Shown here in pieces: positions 26,034 through 34,958 of a stretch of 64,000 nucleotides of DNA; the stretch's first letter is position 1; each line of letters begins with the position of its first letter. The notes below the pieces were generated by a model. That model was not told where the DNA came from and did no database searches. It saw only the letters and a list, made by a program, of their open reading frames with translations. Position numbers and translations under genes: made by a program. The DNA is taken from positions 122,225-186,224 of the forward strand of contig JACAAZ010000008.1 in NCBI GenBank assembly GCA_013376995.1. Direction: 5' to 3'. Origin of the DNA: Bacteroidota bacterium. GTDB lineage: Bacteria > Bacteroidota > Bacteroidia > Bacteroidales > UBA4417.

Positions 26034-26453
26034 ATGGAAGTTTCAGATCCATTAATCGCCTACAAATCCATTGATGATGGGAGAGTTATTTCGCTAATCG
26101 AAATGATCCGAAATGGTATAAAATTCCCTTCGTTTCATCTATTTGCAGTCAAAACGCCTTTCAGCATGTCAGAATGGTCATCTTTCCTGCATATTTCAGA
26201 TCGTACCATGCAGCGTTACACTAAAGAAAAACGCACTTTTGACCCCCTTCAGTCAGAAAAAATCGTTGAAATCGCTTTATTTTACAATAAGGGTACAGAG
26301 GTATTTGGCAGTCCGGAAAAATTCAATTCCTGGCTTGAAACCGATAACCTTTCACTTGGTAAAACCAAGCCCAAATACTTTCTTGATAATAGCTTTGGCA
26401 TTGGTTTATTAAAAGATGAACTCACCCGCATTGAATATGGGGTTTTAGCATGA
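26034..26453 (+). CDS. Xre/MbcA/ParS-type antitoxin
   Basis: 139 residues. A helix-turn-helix region at about 45-70 (MSEWSSFLHISDRTMQRYTKEKRTF) is followed by the DUF2384 toxin-binding part: SEKIVEIALFYNKGTEVFGSPEKFNSWLETDNLSLG and the C-terminal piece FGIGLLKDELTRIEYGVLA. This is the standard antitoxin of RES toxins: its C-terminus plugs the toxin active site and its HTH binds the operator. The stop overlaps the toxin start by 4 bp (ATGA), which couples translation. A perfect inverted repeat lies just upstream. Confidence 0.9.
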   Translation: MEVSDPLIAYKSIDDGRVISLIEMIRNGIKFPSFHLFAVKTPFSMSEWSSFLHISDRTMQRYTKEKRTFDPLQSEKIVEIALFYNKGTEVFGSPEKFNSWLETDNLSLGKTKPKYFLDNSFGIGLLKDELTRIEYGVLA

Positions 26454-26911
26454 AAGCCTTCAGGCTCGGAAAAACCGCATTTGCAAATGATCTTAGCGGG
26501 AAAGGTGCTGAAAGGGCCGGAGGAAGATGGAACAGCAAGGGTGTGGCAATGGTCTATACCAGTGAGACAAGAGCCTTGTGTACCGCTGAAATTGCTGTTC
26601 ATACACCGCTTGGCAACCTTCCTTTGGATTATACTCTTATCTGCCTTGAAATACCGGATGATTTAACCACAAGCTTTCTCAAGGAGGCTGATCTTCCTTC
26701 CGACTGGAAAGCATTCCCCCATTCCCATACAACTCAGGAAATCGGGGACCTGTTTATTCGTGAAATGAAAACTGCTGTCTTGAAAGTACCTTCAGCTGTA
26801 GTGCAGGGAGAATTCAACTTCCTTCTCAATCCCAATCACCCGGAATTTAACAGGATCATGACTATTGGCTCAGAACCGTATCATTTTGATGACAGGCTAT
26901 TCATGCGTTAG
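26450..26911 (+). CDS. RES-domain toxin
   Basis: 153 residues, typical length. RES toxins resemble ADP-ribosyltransferases and kill or stall the cell by degrading NAD+. The conserved features are visible: Arg26 in AGGRWNSKG, Tyr36 in MVYTSE, Glu47 in LCTAEIAVH, and the later Ser in KVPSAVV followed by NFLLNPNHPEF. The fold start (FRLGKTAF) and end (FDDRLF) also fit the family. No truncation or substitution of the named residues was seen, so the toxin is probably active. It is co-translated with the antitoxin upstream. Confidence 0.92.
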   Translation: MKAFRLGKTAFANDLSGKGAERAGGRWNSKGVAMVYTSETRALCTAEIAVHTPLGNLPLDYTLICLEIPDDLTTSFLKEADLPSDWKAFPHSHTTQEIGDLFIREMKTAVLKVPSAVVQGEFNFLLNPNHPEFNRIMTIGSEPYHFDDRLFMR

Positions 26912-26939
26912 TGGCTTGAATGTATACTTTAAAAAAGTA

Positions 26940-28301
26940 TTACTTGAGCATTTTGAGGTAATTCAACTCTTGCTCAGAAAGCAGCCGCCAATGCCCGCGA
27001 GGCAGATCCTTCTTGGTGAGGCCGGCAAAAACAACGCGGTCCAGTTTTACAACTTCATATCCGACGGATTCAAAAATACGCCTGACAATCCTGTTTTTCC
27101 CTGAATGAAGTTCTACGCCGATTTCTCTTTTGCTGGCGGTATCACTTGAATAGGCGATTTCATCAATCTGTGCAATCCCATCTTCCAATTCAACTCCTGA
27201 GGCAATTGTCAGCATATCGTTTTTAGCAAGCGGCTTATCAAGTTCAACATGATAAACTTTCTTAACTCTATGCTTTGGATGTGTGAGTTTCTTGGCCATT
27301 TCGCCATCATTGGTCAGCAAGAGAAGGCCAGTCGTATTTCGGTCGAGCCTTCCAACCGGATAAATCCGTTCTTTACAAGCGTTTTCAACGAGTGTCATTA
27401 CCGTTTTCCTGTCGAACGGATCATCTGTTGTTGTAATATATCCTTTGGGTTTATTTAACAGGACATAAACCAGCTTCTCGCTTTTAATCGTATGGTTATC
27501 GTATTGCACTTTATCGGAAGGCGAAACCTTTGTCCCCAGTTCCGTCACGATCTTACCATTAACCATCACTGTTCCTGCCAGTATCAGTTCATCAGCTTCC
27601 CGCCTGGAACAGATTCCAGAATTGGCAATATACTTGTTAAGCCGGATGAGGCCTTCACCTGAAGAGGAGGATGCTGATTTCTGAGGAGCCTTAGGCAACT
27701 TATCATTAAAGGGTTTCTTAAAATCACCACGGGCTGAGCGGATTGAAGATCCGCTTCTGGAAGGACGTTCAGGGTTTTCGCCTTTTCTGTAGCTCCGTTC
27801 CGGAAATGCACCATCCTTTTCGGAGCGGCTAGTGCTTTTCTCCCTGAAAGGTTTATCCTTTGCTATTCTGAATGGCTTATCGGCAGGAGCAGACCGGCGT
27901 GGACGCTCTTCATCTGACTGCTGTTCCGGCTTTGAATATGATGAGGTGCCTCTCGAAGGACGATCTGTACCAGAACTCTTGCCAAATCCCTTTCCAAAGG
28001 CAGTTTTTTCCCGTTCAATACGGCCAGGACTTTTCTCCCTGGACAGTTTATCCTTACCCGACTTGAATGGCTTTCCAGCCGCAGCAGAGCGTCGGGGACG
28101 TTCTTCATCAAACTGCTTTTCAGATTTGGTTCTTGCAGGACGAATTTCTTTCATCTCTTTTGATTCAAGACGCATTATTTCAGCATCTTTCCCGCGAACC
28201 TGTTTGGCTGGACGCCCAACACCTGTTCTCCTAACAGCGGTTTTGCTCCCGGCTGCTCTTCTTCCTGTCGGCCCTTTCCCTGACCGGCGATTATTTTCCA
28301 T
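26940..28301 (-). CDS. RsuA/RluB-family pseudouridine synthase with long basic N-terminal extension
   Basis: 453 residues. The enzyme proper starts near residue 217: an S4 RNA-binding domain (LIRLNKYIANSGICSRREADELI) and a catalytic domain with Asp320 in VGRLDRNTTGLLLLTNDGE, plus KKVYHVELD and the motif GKNRIVRRIFESVGY. It isomerises a uridine of 16S or 23S rRNA; which one cannot be told. The first 216 residues are unusual: rich in Arg, Lys, Ser and Pro, without hydrophobic core, and including a duplicated segment of about 48 residues (61-109 and 126-173, both starting with a DEERPRRSA core). Such basic tails occur on Bacteroidetes RNA-binding proteins and may help rRNA binding. The gene stands alone with its own -7 box. 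Confidence 0.9.
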   Translation of the reverse strand: MENNRRSGKGPTGRRAAGSKTAVRRTGVGRPAKQVRGKDAEIMRLESKEMKEIRPARTKSEKQFDEERPRRSAAAGKPFKSGKDKLSREKSPGRIEREKTAFGKGFGKSSGTDRPSRGTSSYSKPEQQSDEERPRRSAPADKPFRIAKDKPFREKSTSRSEKDGAFPERSYRKGENPERPSRSGSSIRSARGDFKKPFNDKLPKAPQKSASSSSGEGLIRLNKYIANSGICSRREADELILAGTVMVNGKIVTELGTKVSPSDKVQYDNHTIKSEKLVYVLLNKPKGYITTTDDPFDRKTVMTLVENACKERIYPVGRLDRNTTGLLLLTNDGEMAKKLTHPKHRVKKVYHVELDKPLAKNDMLTIASGVELEDGIAQIDEIAYSSDTASKREIGVELHSGKNRIVRRIFESVGYEVVKLDRVVFAGLTKKDLPRGHWRLLSEQELNYLKMLK

Positions 28302-28318
28302 TGTTTCAATAATTTATG

Positions 28319-28326
28319 CAAAGGTA
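28319..28326 (-). promoter_or_regulatory. -7 box of the pseudouridine synthase gene
   Basis: Reads TACCTTTG on the minus strand (TAnnTTTG), 17 bp before the ATG. No clear -33 TTG at the usual distance. Confidence 0.5.
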
Positions 28327-28363
28327 AGAACATTCTGGCAAAGGAGGGAGTTAAGAGAAGGTC

Positions 28364-28384
28364 TTTAAACCTGACAGGTTTAAA
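28364..28384. repeat. Dispersed palindrome TTTAAACCTGACAGGTTTAAA
   Basis: A 21-base perfect palindrome around a central base. A second copy with the same left flank (GGTCTTT) is at 56783-56804. Elements with an AAACCTGWCAGGTTT core are scattered between genes in many Bacteroidetes genomes. Confidence 0.65.
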
Positions 28385-28486
28385 TCAGGACATTATAGTT
28401 CAATAACTGCAGATTCAATGCATTGCGAATGTTCTCATCACCAAAATAAATATACGCGAGAATGTAAATAAATGCCGATTTTTTAT

Positions 28487-28494
28487 TATATTTG
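28487..28494 (+). promoter_or_regulatory. -7 box with long leader before the Usp gene
   Basis: TATATTTG matches TAnnTTTG. The start site would be near 28501, where a perfect 8-bp hairpin begins (GGGTTTTC-TGAAG-GAAAACCC, 28502-28522). The leader to the ATG at 28711 would be about 210 bases and contains a second small hairpin (CCCG...CGGG near 28643-28657). Confidence 0.45.
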
Positions 28495-28700
28495 TATTTC
28501 TGGGTTTTCTGAAGGAAAACCCGATTGCTGACAAAACATATTGTTTCAAAAGCACAACACATAGAGCGGGATACCAGCAGCGGCTGGCAGGTTTACCCTT
28601 TCAAAAGAGTTCTCGTTAAGCGTGACAAGATTCTACCAAAATCCCGTTTATCCGGGAGTAAGCATTCTGTTTTTTGAAATCTGAGTCTCACGAATAAAGA

Positions 28701-28707
28701 AGGAGGT
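28701..28707 (+). promoter_or_regulatory. Strong Shine-Dalgarno sequence of the Usp gene
   Basis: AGGAGGT sits 3 bases before the ATG at 28711 with A-rich sequence before it. Most genes in this window have no such site, so it stands out. Confidence 0.6.
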
Positions 28708-28710
28708 ACT

Positions 28711-29832
28711 ATGAAATCGCTCACCGAACGCATCATTACTGTTGGCTCATTTCCATATTCCAGGGCCATGCTTCTGCAGATTCAACTGCAAACTGAGGGA
28801 ATTGACTGTTTTCTTGTCTCAAAAGAATCGCTTCAACCAGTCAGGACGGCAGATTTGAGGGTGAAGCAAGCCCAGGTTGCAAAGGCTTTAAAAATCATTG
28901 ATGAATCGATCCATTTTTCAGGATTAGCCAAGGAGAAAGCCGTTAAAACCCTGGGGGTTGTCAGGCGAATACTGGTGCCTGTTGACTTTTCTAACCTTTC
29001 AACACATGCGTGCCGCTTTGCAATCAGCCTTGCTCAAAAATACAAGGCAGAGGTCAAACTTTTACATGTTTATTACAACCCTGCCATAGATATCACTCCT
29101 TATGACGACCATTACTCATACCAGGTGAAGTTGTCTGATAACCTTAGGGAAATAGAGAAAAACGCAAGGCTCAGCATGGTGAAACTGGATCAGAAACTAA
29201 CCACCTGGTGCAAACTTGAGCACATTCAGGATGTCAGGATTTCAACAGGACTTGTAAATGGTGAATCTGCAGACGAGATACTTGAATATAGCAAGAAATA
29301 CAGGCCGGCACTGATTATCATGGGTACCCGTGGCCTGACCAAAGGCACCCACCCCATGGGAAGAGTTACCACTAAGGTTACAGAAAATGCCCTGGTGCCT
29401 GTATTGGCACTCCCAGTAAGTTCAGCCAACAAGGTAGGTGATCTGAAAAACCTTCTTTATGCTACTGATTTCGACCCATCTGATTATTCAGCTATAAACC
29501 GCTTGTTGCATCTTATGTCACCACTTGGCATCACTCTGCATTGTGTCCATGTGAGTGTTGGAATGAAGAAGCCCTGGGACCCTGTAAAGATGGATGAACT
29601 CAAGCAACATCTCATTCATGAGTATGGTGATACGTCCGTGAAATTTGACTTAATCGTCAGTGATAATGTGGTTAATAGTATCGAAACCTATATTCGAAAC
29701 AATGATATTGATGCTATTGCATTAATCACCCGGAAACGTGGCACACTTGAAAAGATGTTTGCACCCAGCTATACAAAAAAGATTTTCACTGAAATCGGCA
29801 AGCCGCTGTTTGTGTTTCATGCGTCTGCGTAA
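28711..29832 (+). CDS. DUF2007 - UspA - UspA fusion (universal stress protein)
   Basis: 373 residues. Residues about 8-72 (RIITVGSFPYSRAMLLQIQLQTEG to KALKIIDES) match DUF2007, a small domain often described as a putative signal-transducing module. Two universal stress domains follow: about 87-232 (RRILVPVDFSNLSTHACRFAISLAQKY ... IIMGTRGLTKGTHPMGRVTTKV) and about 245-372 (KNLLYATDFDPSDYSAINRLL ... ALITRKRGTLEKMF). The first Usp domain keeps the glycine-rich nucleotide-binding stretch; in the second it is degenerate, so only the first probably binds ATP. Cytoplasmic. It has a long predicted leader and a strong Shine-Dalgarno site, both uncommon here, which hints at post-transcriptional control. 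Confidence 0.87.
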   Translation: MKSLTERIITVGSFPYSRAMLLQIQLQTEGIDCFLVSKESLQPVRTADLRVKQAQVAKALKIIDESIHFSGLAKEKAVKTLGVVRRILVPVDFSNLSTHACRFAISLAQKYKAEVKLLHVYYNPAIDITPYDDHYSYQVKLSDNLREIEKNARLSMVKLDQKLTTWCKLEHIQDVRISTGLVNGESADEILEYSKKYRPALIIMGTRGLTKGTHPMGRVTTKVTENALVPVLALPVSSANKVGDLKNLLYATDFDPSDYSAINRLLHLMSPLGITLHCVHVSVGMKKPWDPVKMDELKQHLIHEYGDTSVKFDLIVSDNVVNSIETYIRNNDIDAIALITRKRGTLEKMFAPSYTKKIFTEIGKPLFVFHASA

Positions 29833-29893
29833 CGAGCATAGCGCATGGCGCGAAGGGTATAGGGCAAAGAGAATTGAGCATGCATGGGAAAGG

Positions 29894-29960
29894 GATGGTC
29901 AATCGATAGTCATTCGGTTCTCATTCGATGGTCATTCGGAGGTCACTCTATAGTTGATTC
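29894..29960. repeat. 11-bp tandem repeat array
   Basis: Six degenerate copies in a row: GATGGTCAATC, GATAGTCATTC, GGTTCTCATTC, GATGGTCATTC, GGAGGTCACTC, TATAGTTGATTC. It is non-coding and lies downstream of the Usp gene. Likely a small minisatellite. Confidence 0.7.
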
Positions 29961-30091
29961 CATATTGAGCAGATCATTCCATGGTAATAAGGTGATAAAG
30001 TTATTACTTAACCATTTGGAGAATACGAGATCCAAAAACTTAGTAATAATTCCATTTTCAAATTGACGAATTATCGAATTGACGAATTAAC

Positions 30092-30451
30092 TCATCCCGG
30101 AAGAAAGGCATCTTCCACATGATTGAGCTTGACCTGCTGTTTATCGAATAGTATTCCGATCACGTCAAAGCGAGTTTCCCCTTTGAAGTCGGTTTCCATT
30201 ATATAACCCTGGGCGGCCCGGACGAGTGATTGTTGCTTTGTCCTGGTAACGGCCATTTCAGGCTCTCCAAACCAATCGGAAGTGCGGGTCTTGACTTCAA
30301 CGATCACAAGCCAGTCACCATCTTTTGCAATTATGTCGATCTCATCACGGTTGTAACGCCAGTTCCTTTTAATGATCTGATAACCTTTTCGTGTAAGGTA
30401 ATTGGCAGCTATATTCTCGCCATTCTTACCCAAATCGTTGTGAGTTGCCAT
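30092..30451 (-). CDS. YraN/UPF0102 family nuclease-like protein
   Basis: 119 residues, the usual size. The family pattern is clear: LGKNGENIAANYLTRKGY, then IIKRNWRYNRDEIDIIAKDGDWLVIVEVKTR, with the restriction-endonuclease-like residues E, D and ExK (EID...VEVK). The role of YraN proteins is not settled; the fold suggests DNA or Holliday-junction binding or cleavage. It lies apart from its neighbours, with AT-rich spacers on both sides. Confidence 0.92.
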   Translation of the reverse strand: MATHNDLGKNGENIAANYLTRKGYQIIKRNWRYNRDEIDIIAKDGDWLVIVEVKTRTSDWFGEPEMAVTRTKQQSLVRAAQGYIMETDFKGETRFDVIGILFDKQQVKLNHVEDAFLPG

Positions 30452-30553
30452 TAATAAAAAATTTAAAATGCAAAATGCAAAAGTGAAATATCAAAAAGCT
30501 ATTTAAATATACGATATTTTAATCAATTCCTATACTAAGCAAACAAGCGCACT

Positions 30554-31474
30554 CTATTCAGCGATAGCAGCCCCGAACTCAAGCGTACTAAATGTTCCTG
30601 TGACTTTTAATGTTACATTTCTTCCCAGGATCAGTGCACGGTTATCATCCAAATGGCCTGCCGGAAATCCAAAACAAACAGGAAAATTATAATCTGCAAC
30701 TATTTCCGCTATAATCTGCTCAGCCGTTTTTCCGAAAGGAACCGCGTTGTCATTCATTTTCGTCATGCCACCTACGATCAGACCTGACAGGTTTGAAAGC
30801 TTTCCCGACCTTTTAAGGTTCAGCATCATCCTGTCAACATGGTAAAGGTACTCGTCAAGATCTTCCAGAAACAAAACCTTTCCGTCAGTATCTATGTCAG
30901 AAATAGAACCTGAAAGGGCATACAGGATTGACAGGTTCCCACCTGTCAGAACTCCCTGGCAAGTACCTTTTTTAGATAAGGCGTGTGGCGCAACCATGTA
31001 CGACAAATCTTGTCCTGAAAGCGCCTTCCAAAGGGTATTCATTACTTCACTTTCAGAACCGGCCAGGGGAAATGTAAATGGCATGGCTGCATGAAGGGAT
31101 TCGATTCCAAATTGAACCTGGATATGGGAATGAAGCACGGTGACATCACTGAATCCAACTATCCACTTTGGATTCTGGCAAAAGCCTGAAAAATCAAGCT
31201 CGTCGATGATCCGCAAAGTCCCATAACCTCCGCGGGCAGCAAAAATGGCCATTACTTCCGGGTCGTCCAGCATTTGCTGAAGGTCAGAAGCGCGCTCGGC
31301 ATCCGTCCCGGAATATTGAAAATGGCTACCGAACAGGTGTGACCCCAGCTTTACCTTCAATCCCCATGAAGTGAACCACTGAAATGCTGTTTCCAGCTCT
31401 TCTGCCGAGATTTTGCGGGCCGGGGCAATAATGGCTATGGTATCCCCTGGTTTCAGGCTGGGAGGTGTGATCAT
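30554..31474 (-). CDS. LD-carboxypeptidase (peptidase family S66)
   Basis: 306 residues. It would cut the terminal D-Ala from murein tetrapeptides during peptidoglycan recycling, in the cytoplasm. Family marks: GDTIAIIAPARK at the start, the strand IFAARGGYGTLRIID, the nucleophile Ser109 in VGFSDVTVLH, GGNLSIL, the Glu in LFLEDLDEYLYHVDRM and the His in GFPAGHLDDNRALILG. All three triad residues (Ser, Glu, His) are present. No signal peptide. The related MccF proteins have the same fold but act on microcin-like substrates; chromosomal context favours cell-wall recycling. Confidence 0.92.
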   Translation of the reverse strand: MITPPSLKPGDTIAIIAPARKISAEELETAFQWFTSWGLKVKLGSHLFGSHFQYSGTDAERASDLQQMLDDPEVMAIFAARGGYGTLRIIDELDFSGFCQNPKWIVGFSDVTVLHSHIQVQFGIESLHAAMPFTFPLAGSESEVMNTLWKALSGQDLSYMVAPHALSKKGTCQGVLTGGNLSILYALSGSISDIDTDGKVLFLEDLDEYLYHVDRMMLNLKRSGKLSNLSGLIVGGMTKMNDNAVPFGKTAEQIIAEIVADYNFPVCFGFPAGHLDDNRALILGRNVTLKVTGTFSTLEFGAAIAE

Positions 31475-31581
31475 GCTTTAATTTTAGAGTAAAAATAAGC
31501 AAATTCCCTGGCCTTGAAAAGAAGGGCCGTGTAGTTGGATGACAAAGAAATTGAAAGCATCTGTTGAATACTATTTCAGGT

Positions 31582-32484
31582 TCAAAAAAGATCCAGTTGA
31601 ATATAGTGATTTGCCTGTTCAAGCTGTGGCAAGGTGATTTCCGGAATCCTGTATTTATCCCGTAAAAAAAGCACCTTTCTCCTGAGCTCTTCTTCATATG
31701 CCTTGCTGATCCGCCAGCCTTGAAAAATTTGACGGTAACCAGGTAAAAGGTCTGGAAAATGAAGCGAAAGAAAGCCCATAAATCTCTCCTTTGTACTTCC
31801 TCTTAAGTTAAGCGGCCAGGGGGAAACTCCATTTACCCTGATTTCAGCGGCTCTCATGTAAATCTCATCCAAATTCTCCATATTATCCGTAATCAGGGGC
31901 AAGACTGGGGTAAGCAGTATATTCACCCGGCAACCTGCTTGCTTGCAAGCCTCGAGAAGCCTGAACCTTTCCAGGGCAGGGGAAGCGCCTGGTTCAATAA
32001 GCTGTCTCAGGTTTTCATCCATCATGGTTATGGATGAGCCGATGCTGACCGATGTTACAGAAGCCAGCTCCCTTAGTAGCTCAATGTCTCTAAATATTAG
32101 TGAGGACTTGGTTGTAAGAACAACCGGGTTCCTATGGCGGATCAGTACTTTAAGCACACCTGGCATTAGCATGAAGTCAGCCTCTGCAGGCTGATAAGGA
32201 TCTGTTACACCTGAAAGATTGATTCTTAGTTTTTTCCACGATCGCTTGCTTAATTCTTTATCAAGAACCTGTGCAACGTTGGTTTTCACCATGATGTTCC
32301 CGAAAAAATCGCCGGCCTGCATATAGTCATGGGAGTATTGAGCAAAGCAGTATTTGCATCCATGTCCGCATCCCCTGTAAACATTGACATCCCAATGGCA
32401 GGGCATTTCAGACTCATGGTAATGAAGGGCCGATTTAACGGTAATTTGGGCGCAATGTTCAGTCGTATTGGTGGTAATTATCAC
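31582..32484 (-). CDS. SPL-family radical SAM protein
   Basis: 300 residues. The radical SAM cluster motif CxxxCxxC is seen in YRGCGHGCKYCFAQYSHDY near residue 40. Downstream strands (INLSGVTDPYQPAEADFMLMPGVLKVL, VVLTTKSSLIFRDIELL, VSIGSSITMMDENLRQLIEPG, GCRVNILLTPVLPLITDNMENL) match the group related to spore photoproduct lyase and the Rv2578c-type proteins. Members without sporulation are of unknown substrate; repair of DNA damage is one proposal. It is divergent from metG and lies 107 bp before the LD-carboxypeptidase gene on the same strand. Confidence 0.88.
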   Translation of the reverse strand: MIITTNTTEHCAQITVKSALHYHESEMPCHWDVNVYRGCGHGCKYCFAQYSHDYMQAGDFFGNIMVKTNVAQVLDKELSKRSWKKLRINLSGVTDPYQPAEADFMLMPGVLKVLIRHRNPVVLTTKSSLIFRDIELLRELASVTSVSIGSSITMMDENLRQLIEPGASPALERFRLLEACKQAGCRVNILLTPVLPLITDNMENLDEIYMRAAEIRVNGVSPWPLNLRGSTKERFMGFLSLHFPDLLPGYRQIFQGWRISKAYEEELRRKVLFLRDKYRIPEITLPQLEQANHYIQLDLF

Positions 32485-32580
32485 TCTGTTTTTTGATTAG
32501 AATTTGATCAGATGGGAGTTTTCAAGATACAAATAGAGTTGGATAAATTAGTTTATTGTTTGGTATAAATAATAAAATGG

Positions 32581-32609
32581 GACGCTGATTACGCTGATTT
32601 GCCGCTGAT
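32581..32609. repeat. Short GCTGAT-type repeat
   Basis: Three spaced copies of CGCTGAT occur within 29 bases between the radical SAM gene and metG. Repeats of this kind (ACGCTGATTACGCTGAT) are common intergenic filler in Bacteroidetes. Confidence 0.35.
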
Positions 32610-32722
32610 AAAAACAGAAAGGGAACGTATGCTATTAAGTAGGATTATCATCTTGATTCAACATTACTACTTGAGAACTATTAACGTATAACCAATAACC
32701 CATAACTTTTTCAGGAAGTCCG

Positions 32723-32730
32723 TATCTTTG
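32723..32730 (+). promoter_or_regulatory. -7 box of metG
   Basis: TATCTTTG matches TAnnTTTG, 31 bp before the ATG at 32762. Confidence 0.6.
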
Positions 32731-32761
32731 CCGGTTCTTACAGCAAACTGCGAATTCCACC

Positions 32762-34819
32762 ATGAGCGAACCGAAGACTTTTAAACGGTATACCGTAACC
32801 TCCGCACTGCCCTATGCAAACGGGCCCATCCATATCGGCCACCTGGCCGGAGTGTATATTCCTGCTGATATTTACGTCCGCTATATGCGCTCAAAGGGTG
32901 AAGATGTGCTGTTTATCGGTGGAAGCGACGAACATGGTGTTCCCATTACCATCCGTGCAAGGAAAGAAGGGCTTACACCCCAGCAGGTTGTTGATAAATA
33001 CCATGAGATTATCAGGGATTCTTTCCAGGAACTCGGAATCTCTTTTGATGTATATAGCCGCACCTCTGCTCCTATCCACCATGAAACAGCTTCTGCCTTT
33101 TTCAGGAAACTGTATGATAAGGGAGAATTTGTTGAACAGTCGAGCGAACAATACTACGATGCCGAAGCTAACCAGTTCCTTGCCGACCGCTACATTACCG
33201 GGACCTGTCCAAGATGCGGTTTTGAACGCGCATATGGCGATCAGTGTGAGAGCTGCGGTTCGACTCTGAATGCAACTGAACTTATAAATCCGAAGTCTGC
33301 CTTGAGCGGGAATGTGCCTATCCTGAAAGAAACCAGGCATTGGTTTTTACCGCTTGATAAATATGAAAACTGGCTGAAAGAATGGATTCTTGAATCCCAT
33401 AAAGAGGATTGGAAAACCAATGTTTACGGGCAGTGCAAATCATGGCTGGATTCAGGCTTACAACCCCGTGCTGTAACCCGCGACCTGGATTGGGGTGTTA
33501 AGGTGCCGGTTGAAGGCTCGGAAGGGAAAGTGCTTTATGTATGGTTTGATGCTCCTATCGGTTATATATCCGCTACCAGGGAATGGGCGCAAAAGACAGG
33601 CAAAGACTGGGAGCCTTACTGGAAATCAAATGACAGTAAGCTGGTCCATTTTATTGGCAAGGATAATATAGTTTTTCATTGCATCATTTTCCCGGCCATG
33701 CTGAAGGCTGAAGGCTCCTACATCCTTCCAGACAATGTGCCAGCCAATGAATTCCTGAACCTGGAAGGGGATAAGATCTCAACTTCCCGCAACTGGGCTG
33801 TTTGGCTCCATGAGTACCTGCTTGATTTCCCCGGGAAACAGGATGTTCTAAGGTATGTGCTTGCAGCCAATGCCCCGGAAACCAAGGATAATGATTTCAC
33901 CTGGAAGGATTTCCAGACCCGCAATAACAGTGAATTGCTCGCCATACTGGGGAATTTTGTCAATCGCACACTTGTTCTGACCCACAAATATTTTGAAGGG
34001 AAGATCCCCTCCAGGGGAGAACTGACAGATTATGACAAGCAGGTAATCTCCGAGATAGCCCTATATCCTGCCAAAATCGGTAGCAGCATAGAGAACTACC
34101 GTTTCCGCGAAGCATTGAATGAACTGATGAACCTGGCACGCCTGGGAAACAAATACCTCACGGACACAGAACCCTGGAAAGTATTCGCGGCCGACCCACA
34201 GCGCGTTGGTACCAACCTGAACATCTCCTTACAGATATGTGCCAACCTGGCTGTATTATCTGAGCCTTTCCTTCCCTTTACTGCCACCAAACTCCTTGGT
34301 ATGCTCAATATTCCTCCTTCCAAGTGGAACCAGGCCGGCTCGGCTGATTTGTTGGAAAATGGCCATATGCTTAATACTCCAAGCCTGCTATTCGAAAGGA
34401 TAGAGGATGATGTGATCAAGGCACAGATTCAAAAGTTGCTGGACACCAAAGCAGCCAATGAAGCTGAAGCAACACCGGTCACTCCTGCTAAAGCAGAGAT
34501 CACCTATGATGATTTCGGCAAGATTGACCTGCGGATTGGGACTATTATTGAAGCTGAAAAGGTTGCCAAAACTCAAAAACTTCTTAAACTAACCATTGAT
34601 ACAGGCCTTGATAAACGCACGGTAGTTTCTGGAATTGCTGAGCATTACCAACCGGAGGAGATCATCGGGCAAAAGGTGGTATTCCTTCTGAACCTGGCAC
34701 CCAGGAACCTGAAAGGCATTGAATCAAAAGGTATGATCCTGATGGCCGAAAACAAGGAAGGAAAGCTTTGTTTTGTTGCCCCAACCGAAGCCTTTGACCC
34801 GGGGAGTGAGATAAGGTAA
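32762..34819 (+). CDS. metG: Methionyl-tRNA synthetase
   Basis: 685 residues. It charges tRNA-Met with methionine. The class I HIGH motif is His24-His27 in [14 protein letters not shown]; the KMSKS loop appears as [13 protein letters not shown] zinc-knuckle insertion carries four cysteines ([18 protein letters not shown]) at about 145-165. The anticodon-binding helical domain follows, and the last 110 residues are an EMAP/Trbp111-type tRNA-binding domain ([24 protein letters not shown] ... [15 protein letters not shown]), joined by an Ala/Glu-rich linker. This is the full-length, dimer-forming bacterial form. It has its own promoter box and is divergent from the radical SAM gene. Confidence 0.97.
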   Translation: MSEPKTFKRYTVTSALPYANGPIHIGHLAGVYIPADIYVRYMRSKGEDVLFIGGSDEHGVPITIRARKEGLTPQQVVDKYHEIIRDSFQELGISFDVYSRTSAPIHHETASAFFRKLYDKGEFVEQSSEQYYDAEANQFLADRYITGTCPRCGFERAYGDQCESCGSTLNATELINPKSALSGNVPILKETRHWFLPLDKYENWLKEWILESHKEDWKTNVYGQCKSWLDSGLQPRAVTRDLDWGVKVPVEGSEGKVLYVWFDAPIGYISATREWAQKTGKDWEPYWKSNDSKLVHFIGKDNIVFHCIIFPAMLKAEGSYILPDNVPANEFLNLEGDKISTSRNWAVWLHEYLLDFPGKQDVLRYVLAANAPETKDNDFTWKDFQTRNNSELLAILGNFVNRTLVLTHKYFEGKIPSRGELTDYDKQVISEIALYPAKIGSSIENYRFREALNELMNLARLGNKYLTDTEPWKVFAADPQRVGTNLNISLQICANLAVLSEPFLPFTATKLLGMLNIPPSKWNQAGSADLLENGHMLNTPSLLFERIEDDVIKAQIQKLLDTKAANEAEATPVTPAKAEITYDDFGKIDLRIGTIIEAEKVAKTQKLLKLTIDTGLDKRTVVSGIAEHYQPEEIIGQKVVFLLNLAPRNLKGIESKGMILMAENKEGKLCFVAPTEAFDPGSEIR

Positions 34820-34823
34820 ATCG

Positions 34824-34877
34824 AATTCGTGTATTCGTGGCATAAAGAGCAGGCCACTAAGGCACGATGACACTAAG
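34824..34877. repeat. Dispersed hairpin-forming intergenic repeat
   Basis: AATTCGTGTATTCGTGGC (34824-34841) is nearly the reverse complement of 60893-60910. It faces GCCACTAAGGCACGATGACAC, giving an imperfect hairpin. Related elements are at 60893, 62606-62680 and 63809-63880. Confidence 0.5.
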
Positions 34878-34958
34878 ATTTCACAAAGAATTTATGCCAA
34901 ATTGATGGCTGCCCGATGCAATCCACTCTTTTTTTAGGACAAAATCAAGCTGGCCTTT

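Noticed and set aside
27832..28368. 178-codon frame opposite the pseudouridine synthase N-terminus
   Set aside because: It is the antisense reading of a biased Arg/Ser/Pro repeat; residue composition is low-complexity and there is no start context.
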